DNA of 42,971 bases, taken from positions 1-42,971 of the forward strand of contig JAIERK010000006.1 of assembly GCA_019746975.1 (NCBI GenBank). Direction: 5' to 3'. This document shows positions 14,344 to 23,400 of this stretch, in pieces. Within the stretch, counting starts at the first letter, position 1. Each line of letters starts with the position of its first letter. A program made the position numbers and the translations under genes. The DNA comes from Candidatus Obscuribacterales bacterium (GTDB lineage Bacteria > Cyanobacteriota > Vampirovibrionia > Obscuribacterales > Obscuribacteraceae). The notes under the pieces were generated by a model. That model was not told where the DNA came from. It saw nothing but the letters and a program-made list of their open reading frames with translations, and ran no database searches.

Positions 14344-15449
14344 GTGTTACTCTACTATGGTGTCGATCCGATCGAACCGCTTTTGACGTCCGTAGGAATT
14401 GATCATCATTTATCTCTTCCGAAGACGGTTGATCGGTCCCGGAAGGAGAAGACAAAGCCAATAGTGTTTGCCACTAAATGTGATGGCAATGGCAGCCAAC
14501 GAATTCTTACTATCGAAACATCTAGAGGACCGATCTAGGCACGGGTGTACTTCTCGAATAGCGATCTAGGCGTAGTAGAAGTTTGCGGCTGCGAAGGAGG
14601 TTACCGCGCGGCTAGCGTGCAAGAACTCATCGCCAGTAACCAGAAACTTCGCAGTGCGACCGCGCCATGCTTGCGGACATGGTCGACATGCCGACGAGAC
14701 AGTCCGGTTCTGGTTCTCTGACGATTTATCGAGGGCACACAAAAGTCACGATTGATATCGACAATGTTGACTTCGGCTACCACGAACAACAACCGTTACT
14801 AATAGCCATGTCAGCTGAAATCAACAATAACAACGATGCCTTCACAGGCTCTCCCGCAAGCTTTGAGGACCCGAGCGTTTTCAATGAAATCGGCAAGGGC
14901 GGAGAGTATTTTTCTGTGGCCGCAAAACTGACATCGGACAACGCGCCAACGACGCGATTAAGCTCTCCGAATCTTTCGTTTAATACCAATGAATTTTTCA
15001 AGGCCGAATGTTCTGGTGGCACTTGAGGAACAGGAGGAAGTGGCGCCGGGAGCGTCACCCCAGGAAGGTTCCAAGCACCGGAGTTGCCTGAGAAGAAGCG
15101 TCCAGAGTCCGAAAGCCAACGACCGCCAGCGCCAGAACCTCCTCGCCCCGAATCTCCAGGGCGATCGGGTGGACCCGCCGGCGGCACCTGAGGAACGGGA
15201 CGTAGTGACGCCGGGAGCGTCATTCCAGGAAGGTTCCGAGCACCGGAGTTGCCTGAGAGGCGACGAGAGTCTGAAAGCCAACTTCCGCCAGCGCCTGAGT
15301 CTCCGCGCCAGGAATCTCTAAGGCGACCGGGTGGACGCGCCGGTGGCTGACGCGGTGCTGAGTGTCCTCCCGGTGGGAAGGGCGATGGAACAGAGGAAAG
15401 CGTGGAGAATTCGAATCCTCAGCGCGAAAACGAACGAGAACGTAGATGA
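14344..15449 (+). pseudogene. Decayed gene with Gly/Pro-rich repeat tail and several in-frame stops
   Basis: AAGGAGG (14333-14339) precedes GTG 14344. The first frame reads 'LLYYGVDPIEPLLTSVGIDH' and continues to TAG, after which the same frame stays open ('ARVYFSNSDLGVVEVCGCEG'). A frameshift near 14660 leads into 'GSLTIYRGHTKVTIDIDNVD' and 'FEDPSVFNEIGKGGEYFS'. After TGA at 15024 that frame continues as a low-complexity tail ('GTGGSGAGSVTPGRFQAPEL', 'PPAPEPPRPESPGRSGG') with further TGA codons at 15189, 15348 and 15447. Composition and codon-position pattern stay protein-like across every stop, so this was probably one gene of ~370 codons. Family unknown. Confidence 0.5.
15015..15344 (+). 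repeat. Two imperfect tandem copies of a 165-bp repeat
   Basis: The segment starting GGTGGCACTTGAGGAAC at 15015 recurs at 15180 as GGCGGCACCTGAGGAAC, and both continue with CCGGGAGCGTCA and CACCGGAGTTGCCTGAGA. The period of 165 bp is 55 codons, so the plus frame is preserved. A partial third unit begins after 15338. Confidence 0.85.
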
Positions 15450-15627
15450 CCGAAACAGTTGCCAGACTCTTTTCGTGACCCATTCCGAATGCGAAAGCCG
15501 GGCGGTGGCTAACGGGCTGGCCACTGTTGGTCGTGCACATCAAGTAGCATATCCATACCGAATTAATGTGTAAGTCGATTACGTTCTCACGAGACCAGCC
15601 CGACTGCAATGCCTTTTCAACCAAGCG

Positions 15628-16120
15628 CTATTGGCTGGCAGTGGCATCCTTGGTTGCGCTCAAGTTGCGGGCGTGCGACTGACGAACATAAATGGTGGCT
15701 TCTCTAAGGATGGCGCCAAATTTAGAGTATTGTTTGACGCTTCCGAGACTCCTGTATACCAATCGATGACAGAATTTCGGCAGCCAGGTCATGGGCTGCA
15801 TAATCTGTCGGGTCTTGGTGGCGATCATCATCTTTTCCAAGCTCAATCGCTTGGGCTCCTATTATGGCTTTTCGATAACGGTCCCAAATAGGTTTCGCCT
15901 TCCTAAATCCTTTCAGAGTCATGCGCGATTTGCGTAAGCTTTGCACGAGTATAGCACTGTATATGGTATCATGGTAACAGCTGCGCTGGACCAAACCGCC
16001 GTCTTCTTGCAAGGCGCAGGTGATCCCGCGAGCCTGTCTTTGTGCCCACTCAAAGAAATTTTCTTTGGCGGCTTCTCTCTCAGCTATAGCCTGGGCTCCT
16101 TCTTCGGAATGATGCCACTT
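15628..16120 (-). pseudogene. Unrecognised gene remnant lacking a start
   Basis: A minus frame is open from 16120 to TAA at 15722 with protein-like sequence: 'EEGAQAIAEREAAKENFFEW', 'YHDTIYSAILVQSLRKSRM', 'IWDRYRKAIIGAQAIELGKD' and 'HDLAAEILSSIGIQES'. There is no ATG or GTG with a ribosome-binding site at its beginning and an in-frame TGA stands directly upstream (16121-16123), so the 5' end is missing or a TTG at 16012 is used. After 15722 another frame continues plausibly ('YSKFGAILREATIYVRQSHA') to TAG at 15628, suggesting a frameshift. No family is recognised. Confidence 0.4.
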
Positions 16121-16201
16121 TCAGTCAACTGACCATCTCGTCGAAACATATGTGGGCGTATAATAAACCAGTCTCCATTATTCTCGGGTCAGTGATCCAG
16201 T

Positions 16202-16987
16202 ATGAATCCATATTTCCTCGGTCTGCTGTATGTTGTCTCTGCCACTCTGTTGGCAGTTGGCGGAATGCTTGTCGTGCGCAGGCGAGTAGGAGTCGAAGCG
16301 CTCGCGTCATATCACGAGGTCGCCGGTTACCTTCTGTCGGTAGTCGGCACGTTGTATGCGGTTTTGCTTGGCTTTGTGGTGGTTGGTGCTTTGGAGCATA
16401 CTCAAGAACTGAGAGTGCTTGTCGATCAGGAAGCCAGCGGTTTATGCAACATTTTTTTGTGCTCCAATGGACTTCCCAGCGCGAAGAAGACGACAATTCG
16501 TTCTCTATGCGAACAATATGCCGACGCGGTTATCAACGACGAATGGCAGGCTATGCAGCGCGGGAAATACAGTGTCAGCGCATTCAAGACCGTTTGGTCG
16601 CTCTGGAAGGAAATCACGGCATACACCCCCGAAACCGAGAGCGAAAAAGCGCTGCATCAGCAGCTTCTTAGCGAAATCTGCAGCATGACACAGAACCGCC
16701 GCACCAGAATTGTCAGTGCTAGTCACGGAATGAATCCGCTTATGTGGACAGTGTTAATCATTGGAGCAATCTTCACAGTGATGTTCACGTACTTCTTTGG
16801 AGTGAAAAACCTGAGGGCGCAAATACTGATGACAGTCCTTGTTTCCCTGACTCTGTCGTTGAACGTGCTTCTTGTGTTTATCTTTGGCAGTCCGTTTGCC
16901 GGGGAGTTGGCGATTCAGCCGGATTCTTTCAAGTTGGATCGGATGATCTTCGAAAATTTCGACAAGGGTGCTCCACCTACTCCATGA
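16202..16987 (+). CDS. DUF4239 (bestrophin-like) membrane protein
   Basis: The protein has 261 residues and four hydrophobic segments: ~4-26 ('LGLLYVVSATLLAVGGMLVV'), ~42-63 ('GYLLSVVGTLYAVLLGFVVV'), ~178-200 ('MWTVLIIGAIFTVMFTYFFG') and ~207-230 ('ILMTVLVSLTLSLNVLLVFI'). Between the pairs lies a helical cytoplasmic region of ~110 residues. This two-plus-two arrangement, with 'GTLYAVLLGFVVV' in helix 2, is typical of DUF4239, sometimes described as bestrophin-like. Molecular function is not established. The ribosome-binding site is weak. It is intact and monocistronic here, flanked by a remnant (minus) and a phosphoribosyltransferase (minus, convergent). Confidence 0.8.
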   Translation: MNPYFLGLLYVVSATLLAVGGMLVVRRRVGVEALASYHEVAGYLLSVVGTLYAVLLGFVVVGALEHTQELRVLVDQEASGLCNIFLCSNGLPSAKKTTIRSLCEQYADAVINDEWQAMQRGKYSVSAFKTVWSLWKEITAYTPETESEKALHQQLLSEICSMTQNRRTRIVSASHGMNPLMWTVLIIGAIFTVMFTYFFGVKNLRAQILMTVLVSLTLSLNVLLVFIFGSPFAGELAIQPDSFKLDRMIFENFDKGAPPTP

Positions 16988-17275
16988 ACTTTGCAGCCAG
17001 CTAGCGCTAATGCGAGAGTTGGTTTAGACCGGAATAATTTGCGCACGAGCAAGGCATGTTCGCCGTGAGATCGGCAAAAGTGGTTAACTGCGGTTGATAC
17101 TGCCAATGGTGCAGGTTACAAACGAGGAACTTTGCGCGAGCAAAGGCGCCCCACCTGACAGGAGCCGCAAAGCGACAGGGCGAGCTTCTCGAGGCTTTGT
17201 TCAAGCCACCACCTTCATCGGCTGGCAGTCAAGCGGCAAATTCGATGCTGCGCTACCTGTAGTGTCAGAACGTCA
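16988..17275. other. Intergenic region between convergent genes
   Basis: The stop codons of the DUF4239 gene (plus) and the phosphoribosyltransferase gene (minus) face each other. Short overlapping frames on both strands have no ribosome-binding site or recognisable sequence. No clear intrinsic terminator was found. Confidence 0.4.
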
Positions 17276-17947
17276 TCAATCCGCAGTGTGTTCAGCTTGG
17301 GAATCGAGCGCTCGCTGTTTGTCAACAAATTCCCGTCCGTGGGCAAACTCGGTATTTACCGGCACGCCTTCCTGGCAAAGCCGGCAGTCGGAGGCGCTCC
17401 AGAATGGAATCGCGAACTCGATCAAATAAGCAAATTGCGGCACGTCCATGGCGTGCTCATCGCAATTGCCTCTTGAGCAGAAGGCAGCGGCTGCAACCAC
17501 TTCGCCGCCACTTGTCCTAACAGCCGCAGCCGTCTGGCGAATCGAATGGCCGGTGTTGATGACATCATCGACGATCAAAACTTTCTTGCCGCGCACCAAC
17601 TTGTCAAATCCGCGCTTCAATACAAACGGCGCTAGTTTGGGGTTGGCGCCGCCGGGCTCGCCATGCTCAGTGAAAATCGCAGGCAGTTTCATGCAGTGAC
17701 CAACCCACTGAGAAATGATCAAGCCGCCCACAGCCGGGCCGCAAACGATATCGACATCCAGAGACTGAACTCTCTGCGTGAGGAGCTCAGCCAGGCGAGC
17801 CACCTTATCGGTGTATGGAATCAACGCATCTCTGCAGATCCAACCAGAGCCATGGTCACCGGATACGTATACGAAGTGATCGCCCTCGAGAATCGTCATG
17901 CACTGATGCAAAATCTCCTGAGCTTCCTGAGCCAACGCATCCGACAT
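17276..17947 (-). CDS. pyrE: Orotate phosphoribosyltransferase-like protein
   Basis: ATG at 17947 is preferred over GTG at 17962 because GGAGGTG lies 6 nt upstream. The product is 223 residues. The PRPP-binding motif 'KVLIVDDVINTGHSI' (~122-136) and the upstream 'DIVCGPAVGGLIISQWVGH' (~66-84) are characteristic of type I phosphoribosyltransferases of the PyrE group, which join orotate to PRPP in pyrimidine synthesis. 'DHFVYVSGDHGSGWICRDAL' resembles the PyrE N-terminal segment. The C-terminal ~50 residues include 'CRLCQEGVPVNTE', a Cys-x2-Cys region that some PyrE-like proteins carry. No other pyrimidine gene is adjacent, so a salvage or otherwise specialised substrate is possible; the gene symbol is tentative. 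Confidence 0.75.
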   Translation of the reverse strand: MSDALAQEAQEILHQCMTILEGDHFVYVSGDHGSGWICRDALIPYTDKVARLAELLTQRVQSLDVDIVCGPAVGGLIISQWVGHCMKLPAIFTEHGEPGGANPKLAPFVLKRGFDKLVRGKKVLIVDDVINTGHSIRQTAAAVRTSGGEVVAAAAFCSRGNCDEHAMDVPQFAYLIEFAIPFWSASDCRLCQEGVPVNTEFAHGREFVDKQRALDSQAEHTAD

Positions 17948-18024
17948 TGGGTGCACCTCCACCCGCAGTTTAGCACCAGTAGCCGACAGCTATCAACAGT
18001 CAATTGACCGCGAGGTTTAAGCCA

Positions 18025-18168
18025 TTGACCGAACTAAGTGCACGCGAAAAAGCGCACGCCCTCATGAAAGAACTGGCAAAAGAAGAGCGATTCAAGATTC
18101 TGGTCGTATTTAGGGTAATCACCGTGGTCCCAAAGTTGATCATCTATCGCATTTCTTCTGGTGCCTGA
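18025..18168 (+). pseudogene. Probable N-terminal gene fragment, 47 codons
   Basis: TTG at 18025 is preceded by GCGAGG at ~10 nt and opens 'TELSAREKAHALMKELAKEE' then 'RFKILVVFRV', typical of a helical N-terminus. After about residue 30 the frame runs antisense through the TPR remnant and stops at 18168. This suggests a real gene start joined by rearrangement to the unrelated VIT-TPR pseudogene. Family unknown. Confidence 0.35.
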
Positions 18169-19747
18169 TAGCCGAAAGCTTTGGCTCTTTTATATCGATT
18201 AGGTATCGAGTCCTTCTGCCGAGCGATTTATAGATCAGGCTCCGTTCGAAGTAAGCTTCTCCATAGGTCGGTTCTTTCCTTATCGCTTCATCGAAGTCCT
18301 TCAGGGCAAGCTTGCAATTGCCTAACCTGGCGTATGCAATGCCGCGACTCAAGTGGGGGTGCACGCGGTTTGCATTGAGCTTCGAAGACTGGTCGCAATC
18401 AGCAATGGCGCGTTCATACGTCGATATTTGTCGTAGTCGCTCTGGCGCTCGAGCACAGTTGCTCCTGTAACTTCAGAAACAAGCCTGTATGCGGTTCCCA
18501 AATCCGCCGCACTCTTATGATCGCCGTTTGCTAAAAGATTTTCTATCTTTTGGTGCCCGCAAATTAGACATACGGTGCGCTGCCGAATCAGAATGAATAA
18601 TCTGGCAATCTGGACGATTGGATGAATAGGAGTATTTGCACTCGAGATTTCCGGACTCGCCCGCTTTCAAGGTTCCAACGATGTATGTACCTTTAGGTGG
18701 ACTGGCAAACTCTGGGAGCGACTCATTTCGCTCGGATACGATTTTGATATGTTCCAAATCTTTTGAATCCAGATTAGCTCTCAATACAAACTTTCCGCGG
18801 CTATTTGCGTCGACTCGGTATTTTTCATTTTCATCGCTGATTTTTGAAGCTGACTCAAGGTGCAAGTCTTGTTTGCCGAGAATATCGAAGTTCGACTTTT
18901 CAAATGAAGGAACAGTCACAGTGCTGTGCCGACAGTGGGCAACCGGTTTTAGTCAAAAACAAATTTGATCTGCGAGAATCGCGGGGCGAAGCTGCCTGGT
19001 TCCGACGAGCATTCACCGCTTCGCGAAAGCGATAAAGGCGAAGTAATTCCCATACGGATTTTCATTCGTCCATTTGCAGGAATAGGCGAAGCCTTAACCT
19101 GCACTCTGTTGGGGGCAAGCCATGTAACGAGCATGGGATCACGACGCCCTGAGCTCACCCAATTGTAGGCTTGGCTCACTGATTCAGCAGAATTGAACGC
19201 CGCTTCTTGAGGAACGCCATTAATCCACAGCGTTGCACGTGAGACTGCCGAACCATCTGGAATTATGAACTCTGCAACGGCTTCCCCTGGCTGAGTCCCA
19301 GGATTGGTCAGAAGAAGCGTCCAGTAAAAAGAGGCTGTCAATGTTTGAGAATCGACAATTTCTTTGATTGTCGACTTCGAAGCTGCGAGTTCTGTTTTCG
19401 CAATCGTTGAAGCTGCACTAATGTCCGTTGGTGGCGGTCTTGAAGATGGTTCAGGAGTCCTTACCGGTGGGGTAGTAATTGAGGCAGGTTCAATAGTTTT
19501 CAACAGCTGGATTCAGAGGTCGGTCAGGTTTTGGAAGTAGGTTTGGAATCAAACACTGAACACTCACCGTCGCGGCGACGCCGAAACATATGCCACCAAG
19601 CAGGATTTTTTTCGAAACAGTTTGACGCTGGTCATCCGATCTCGAGCTAGCTCGGGCATCTTGCATGTGAGTTTGAGTCGAGCTTGGGGAGCACGGTTCT
19701 TGGCCATAAATTCGTTCTGACTTTTCGAATTCCGAGTTTTCTGACAT
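18140..19747 (-). pseudogene. VIT-domain/TPR protein broken by multiple frameshifts and a stop
   Basis: Five pieces in successive frames form one protein. Piece 1 (from ATG 19747) is a polar N-terminus plus a transmembrane helix ('LLGGICFGVAATVSVQCLI'). Piece 2 (19503-18949) is a VIT domain: 'AEFIIPDGSAVSRATLWING', 'AYNWVSSGRRDPMLVTWLAP' and 'VQVKASPIPANGRMKIRM'. It ends in an in-frame TAA, but 'NRLPTVGTAL' follows in the same frame before a shift. Piece 3 (18919-18515) is a beta-rich region. Piece 4 reads 'AADLGTAYRLVSEVTGATVL'. Piece 5 is a TPR pair ('GIAYARLGNCKLALKDFDEA', 'PTYGEAYFERSLIYKSLG'). VIT domains occur in exported or surface proteins. Shifts lie near 19495, 18930, 18525 and 18420. 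Confidence 0.75.
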
Positions 19748-19896
19748 TGGTCTGTCTTTATTCAAATGATCTCCCGTCCAGCACGTAACTTGTTCGCGTC
19801 ATCAAAAAGCGCAGCAAGCCACTTTGATAGGGGCTTTCAGTGGTATTCGTATAGTAAGGCTGAAAAACGGCCGAGCAAAGACTCTTCGAATTCACT

Positions 19897-20163
19897 CTAA
19901 ACGGAAGAGACAAGATAGTCCACGGCAAATACCCTAGTCATTTGAATAAGAAGCACGCGCTGTCTGTGCGTAAGTTTTGCAGAGCCGGCAAGTGTTGCTC
20001 TGTGACCTAACAAAATACAGGCCGAGCGGACGTGAGAGTAATCAGACCAGTTTTTACAGGCGTGCAAAGGATCGGAGATTGTCAGGTCTTTCGAAGCAAA
20101 ATCATTGATAAAGAAACCTAGCTGATTGCTAGACGTGTACCGGACAAACTTCCTCAAAGTCAA
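19897..20163 (-). CDS. Hypothetical 88-residue protein
   Basis: The frame starts with TTG at 20163 (a second TTG follows two codons later) and ends in TAG. The sequence is protein-like: 'SDPLHACKNWSDYSHVRSAC' then 'ILLGHRATLAGSAKLTHRQR' and 'VLLIQMTRVFAVDYLVS'. The C-terminal half looks helical and could bind nucleic acid, but no domain is recognised. It is divergent from the giant gene, with the ~250-bp spacer holding both upstream regions. Confidence 0.4.
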   Translation of the reverse strand: MTLRKFVRYTSSNQLGFFINDFASKDLTISDPLHACKNWSDYSHVRSACILLGHRATLAGSAKLTHRQRVLLIQMTRVFAVDYLVSSV

Positions 20164-20335
20164 TTCACCAAAATTTCACGAACATCACGTTTTTCGTAAT
20201 GTCAGTGACAAACGGTGCCTTCGATGATAAATTGTTCCGCGGTTCATTTTGAATCGTTGTAGGAATCTCCGTAACATCAGCTAATTTTAAAAGTGATGCG
20301 ACCTTCAAGAATAGGTGCCTTGCCTCTTTGGGCGT

Positions 20336-20381
20336 AGCGGTCGCAGCTTTTCAAACTCAGACAGCTCTCGCGAGCGGTCGC
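20336..20381 (+). promoter_or_regulatory. Direct repeat upstream of the giant gene (possible operator)
   Basis: AGCGGTCGC occurs at 20336-20344 and again at 20373-20381, 37 bp apart, within 90 bp of the giant gene's ATG. The spacing is not an exact number of helical turns. It could be a regulator-binding pair or chance. Confidence 0.25.
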
Positions 20382-20416
20382 TTGTTTTCGCGCGCATCAT
20401 TCAAGGGTGATACCAC

Positions 20417-23400
20417 ATGAAAAAATATCGAAAAATGCACAAGGCTGAATTGGGATCGTTTTCCAAAAAGATCTTGGCGGCTCTGCTGCTTGTCATGATC
20501 AACGATTCATCCGAATCTGCATGTGCTGCACAGCCCAACGAATCTGGCGGTGCGCAGCCGGCTGCCAATGAAGCGCTACGCGAAAGAGCCCTGCGTCGAG
20601 AATATCGTAATTTGATTCGTGACGAGAGAAGGAATGGGACATTACGCATTCCCGAAGGTGGTCGACGATTCGATCGATCGCCTCTCGTCACTCCGTCCAT
20701 CTCGCCACGTGAACGCCATATTCAGGACAGTGTCCGGTCGGCCATCAACGCGTCAAGAGAACAGCGAAAGGCGGCCAGACAGGAAAAGCGCGGCAATAGC
20801 AACTCACCCGTCCCAGCTCATGAGGCTACCGCTATTCTCTATCCGGGGCAAGTATCGACGTTCCACACGGCTCGCCCAGGCGAAGATCATCAGGTTTCAA
20901 CCTCATCTCAGAGTACGTACGAAAATTCTTCCGGTCGCACGAAATCGATTTCTCGCGGTGTAGGCCTAGATCTTTCCTCGACCGCAAAAAGTATAACCAT
21001 CGGTGGTGACCTGATCGAAGGATCCATAAAGATCGATATAGGTGGCGCAATAAAAGAAATCTCCGCTGGAACCAAAGTAACTGCAGCGGAGTACGCAGCG
21101 ATAAATCAGAAACTCGCAACAGGTAATCAGGGTCTGGTCCTCTCGAGCGAGGGTGCCGCTACCGGCGGTAGCTTTGATGTAAATCTCATAAGCGACGACG
21201 GCAAGACGATCAGAACATCGGAGTTAGTTGTTCCGGACGGTGTTTCTGCGCATGGCAATTTCACCAGAAGCGCTGACGGCCTTCGGGTGAATAAAGATCT
21301 GGTTAATTACGGCAGTATTTATGCGACCTCTTCCAATGGTGCGGGCAAGGCTGCAATTTCTGCACGAAACATCGACAATCAGCTCGGAGCGTCAATCACG
21401 ACCGACAGTTCTACGTTCAGTTCGCCCTCTACATCTTCTGATCAAAAAGTTGATTTAAGCCTGCGTGCTAATCAAGATCTCAACAATGAAGGTTCCATCA
21501 CGAGTTCCGGCAATCTTGAGCTTTCCGCAGGACGTTCGATAACAAATGGTGCTTCAGCGCTTGTTCAGGCACAAGGCGATGTTTCGTTGAGCGCTCAATC
21601 GATCAACAACAGCGGTCTTGTTACTTCCACCAATAGCAACGTCACGCTCAACGGTGTGTCAGACCAGGCGCTTGAAGTAAGCAACTTCGGCGGTGTCATC
21701 TCTGCGCAGAAAGGCGCAATCAATCTAAGAGCCGCTGATTACGCCGGAAGTGGAAACAGCACCATAGTAGGTGGTGACTTGCTTTCCAACGAATTGAATC
21801 TGCACGCTGGTCTTGGAAGCGCTGATGTCCTCTCCAACAAGATTACAGGAAAGATCAATTCTACTGGCAATGCGGCCCACGTCAGCGCTAACACCGAAAA
21901 CCTCGTACTCGGGGACCAGTGCCTTACGGGCGATCCTACCTATTACAACACCGGCAACATCATCTTAGCCGGTCAAGTCAACGTCGCAGAAGATCTTGCC
22001 ATCATAGCCGGTGGCAACATCACTACTACTCCCGGTACATTCGTCAATATAGTCGCACGGGACACAGGTACCGGGCAGGGATTCGACATCAACATCATTG
22101 CTGGTGCGAATGTCACCGCTGGCTCCGGTGAAGTCAGTCCCGCCGGTGGTCCGGCTACCCTCCCCAACCAGACACCGCCTACCTACACGCAGAACGCGAC
22201 TGGGAATGTTTCATTCTCATCAAATTCTGCCACCGGCGGGAATATCGACCTGGCGTCAGCGAGCAATTTGATTATCCAGAGTTTCTCAACCGGTACGAAT
22301 CAGTCCGGCGGCAATATTACCGTTGCTGCCTTTGCTGACAGCAACGGCAACAATGGTCGAATTTTGCTGCCGCAGCTAGTTGGCAACACCCAGTTTTCCA
22401 CAAACGGAACTGGTTCGGGAGCAAATGGTGACGTAACTGTGATTGCTGGTGGTGCTTCAGGAACAACCATTCAGATTGGTCCAGTAGCGACGACACTGTT
22501 CGGCGGCACGGCAACTGGAAATGTGTTTATCGCCAACGCACAGTCGGGAACATCTGATGGCCAGCCGATTACCTTTGATGCCACAGGCAGTATCATTAGC
22601 GGCAACAAAATCGTGGCATCCACGTATCGAGACAATGCAGCAACTAGTCTTGTGGGTGGCCTTTTCGCTGGGAAAGATGTCTCGATTCGTTCAGGAAATG
22701 CAGGCGGCTCATTAGTGATGACCGGGGCAATCAGCGCCAGGTCCACGTCCATTACAAGTGCCGGAAGCATCGATCTCCGTAATGATGTAATTTCACCAGA
22801 CGGCATTCTCCTTGTTGCCGGCCAGAATATCTTTTCCGGCGTGGCGGGTATTGTAGTGAGAACTGGCGAAAGCACTGTCGAGAGCGCCGGGGCAATGACG
22901 TTCATTTCTGGTGCTGATTTCGACATTGGAGCAAATTCGGTAACCATAACCGGACCATCGACAAGTGGTGGCGGAATAGACTTCAAAACCAATTTAGTTC
23001 AACAGCTGAGTTCAAAAACGTTCCTCGTTGATGGGTCTGGCGGCGATATGAGTATGATCGCCTTTGGCGCGAGCAACGGCACTGTCAACATCCCATCTGT
23101 GCTCACCGGCGGGCAAGGAAGTGGTGTTAGCGGCGACTTTATTGTTCGTGCCGGAAAAACAAGTGGAAACGCCATTGATGTGACAGGAATAAATACACTA
23201 GGTGGTCCTGGCGGTGGCGGCAAAGTTGATGTCCGAACCGCGACACCTGATACTTCACAACCTGTGGAAATATCAGCCTTTGGCTCAACAACCGGGCAAT
23301 ATGCTGATGAGGCATTCTTTGGAGGAGCGCTACAGCCTGCCAATTTGTCGATTCCAAATGGCATTGTGGCAAACAGTTCGGTAAATCTTCATTCCAACAA

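Noticed and set aside
14777..15223. Minus-strand Pro/Gly-rich ORF over the 165-bp repeats
   Set aside because: The plus frame is better: it continues a protein-like upstream sequence and keeps composition through the repeats. The minus frame is its complement.
15400..15420. TTCGAATCC resembling a tRNA T-loop
   Set aside because: No acceptor, D or anticodon stems could be formed around it; it lies in the decayed repeat gene.
15015..15449. Genome-wide recoding of TGA as glycine
   Set aside because: TGA is the natural stop of several intact genes here (for example the sensor kinase and DUF4239 genes), and the 4983-codon gene contains none, so the standard bacterial code applies.
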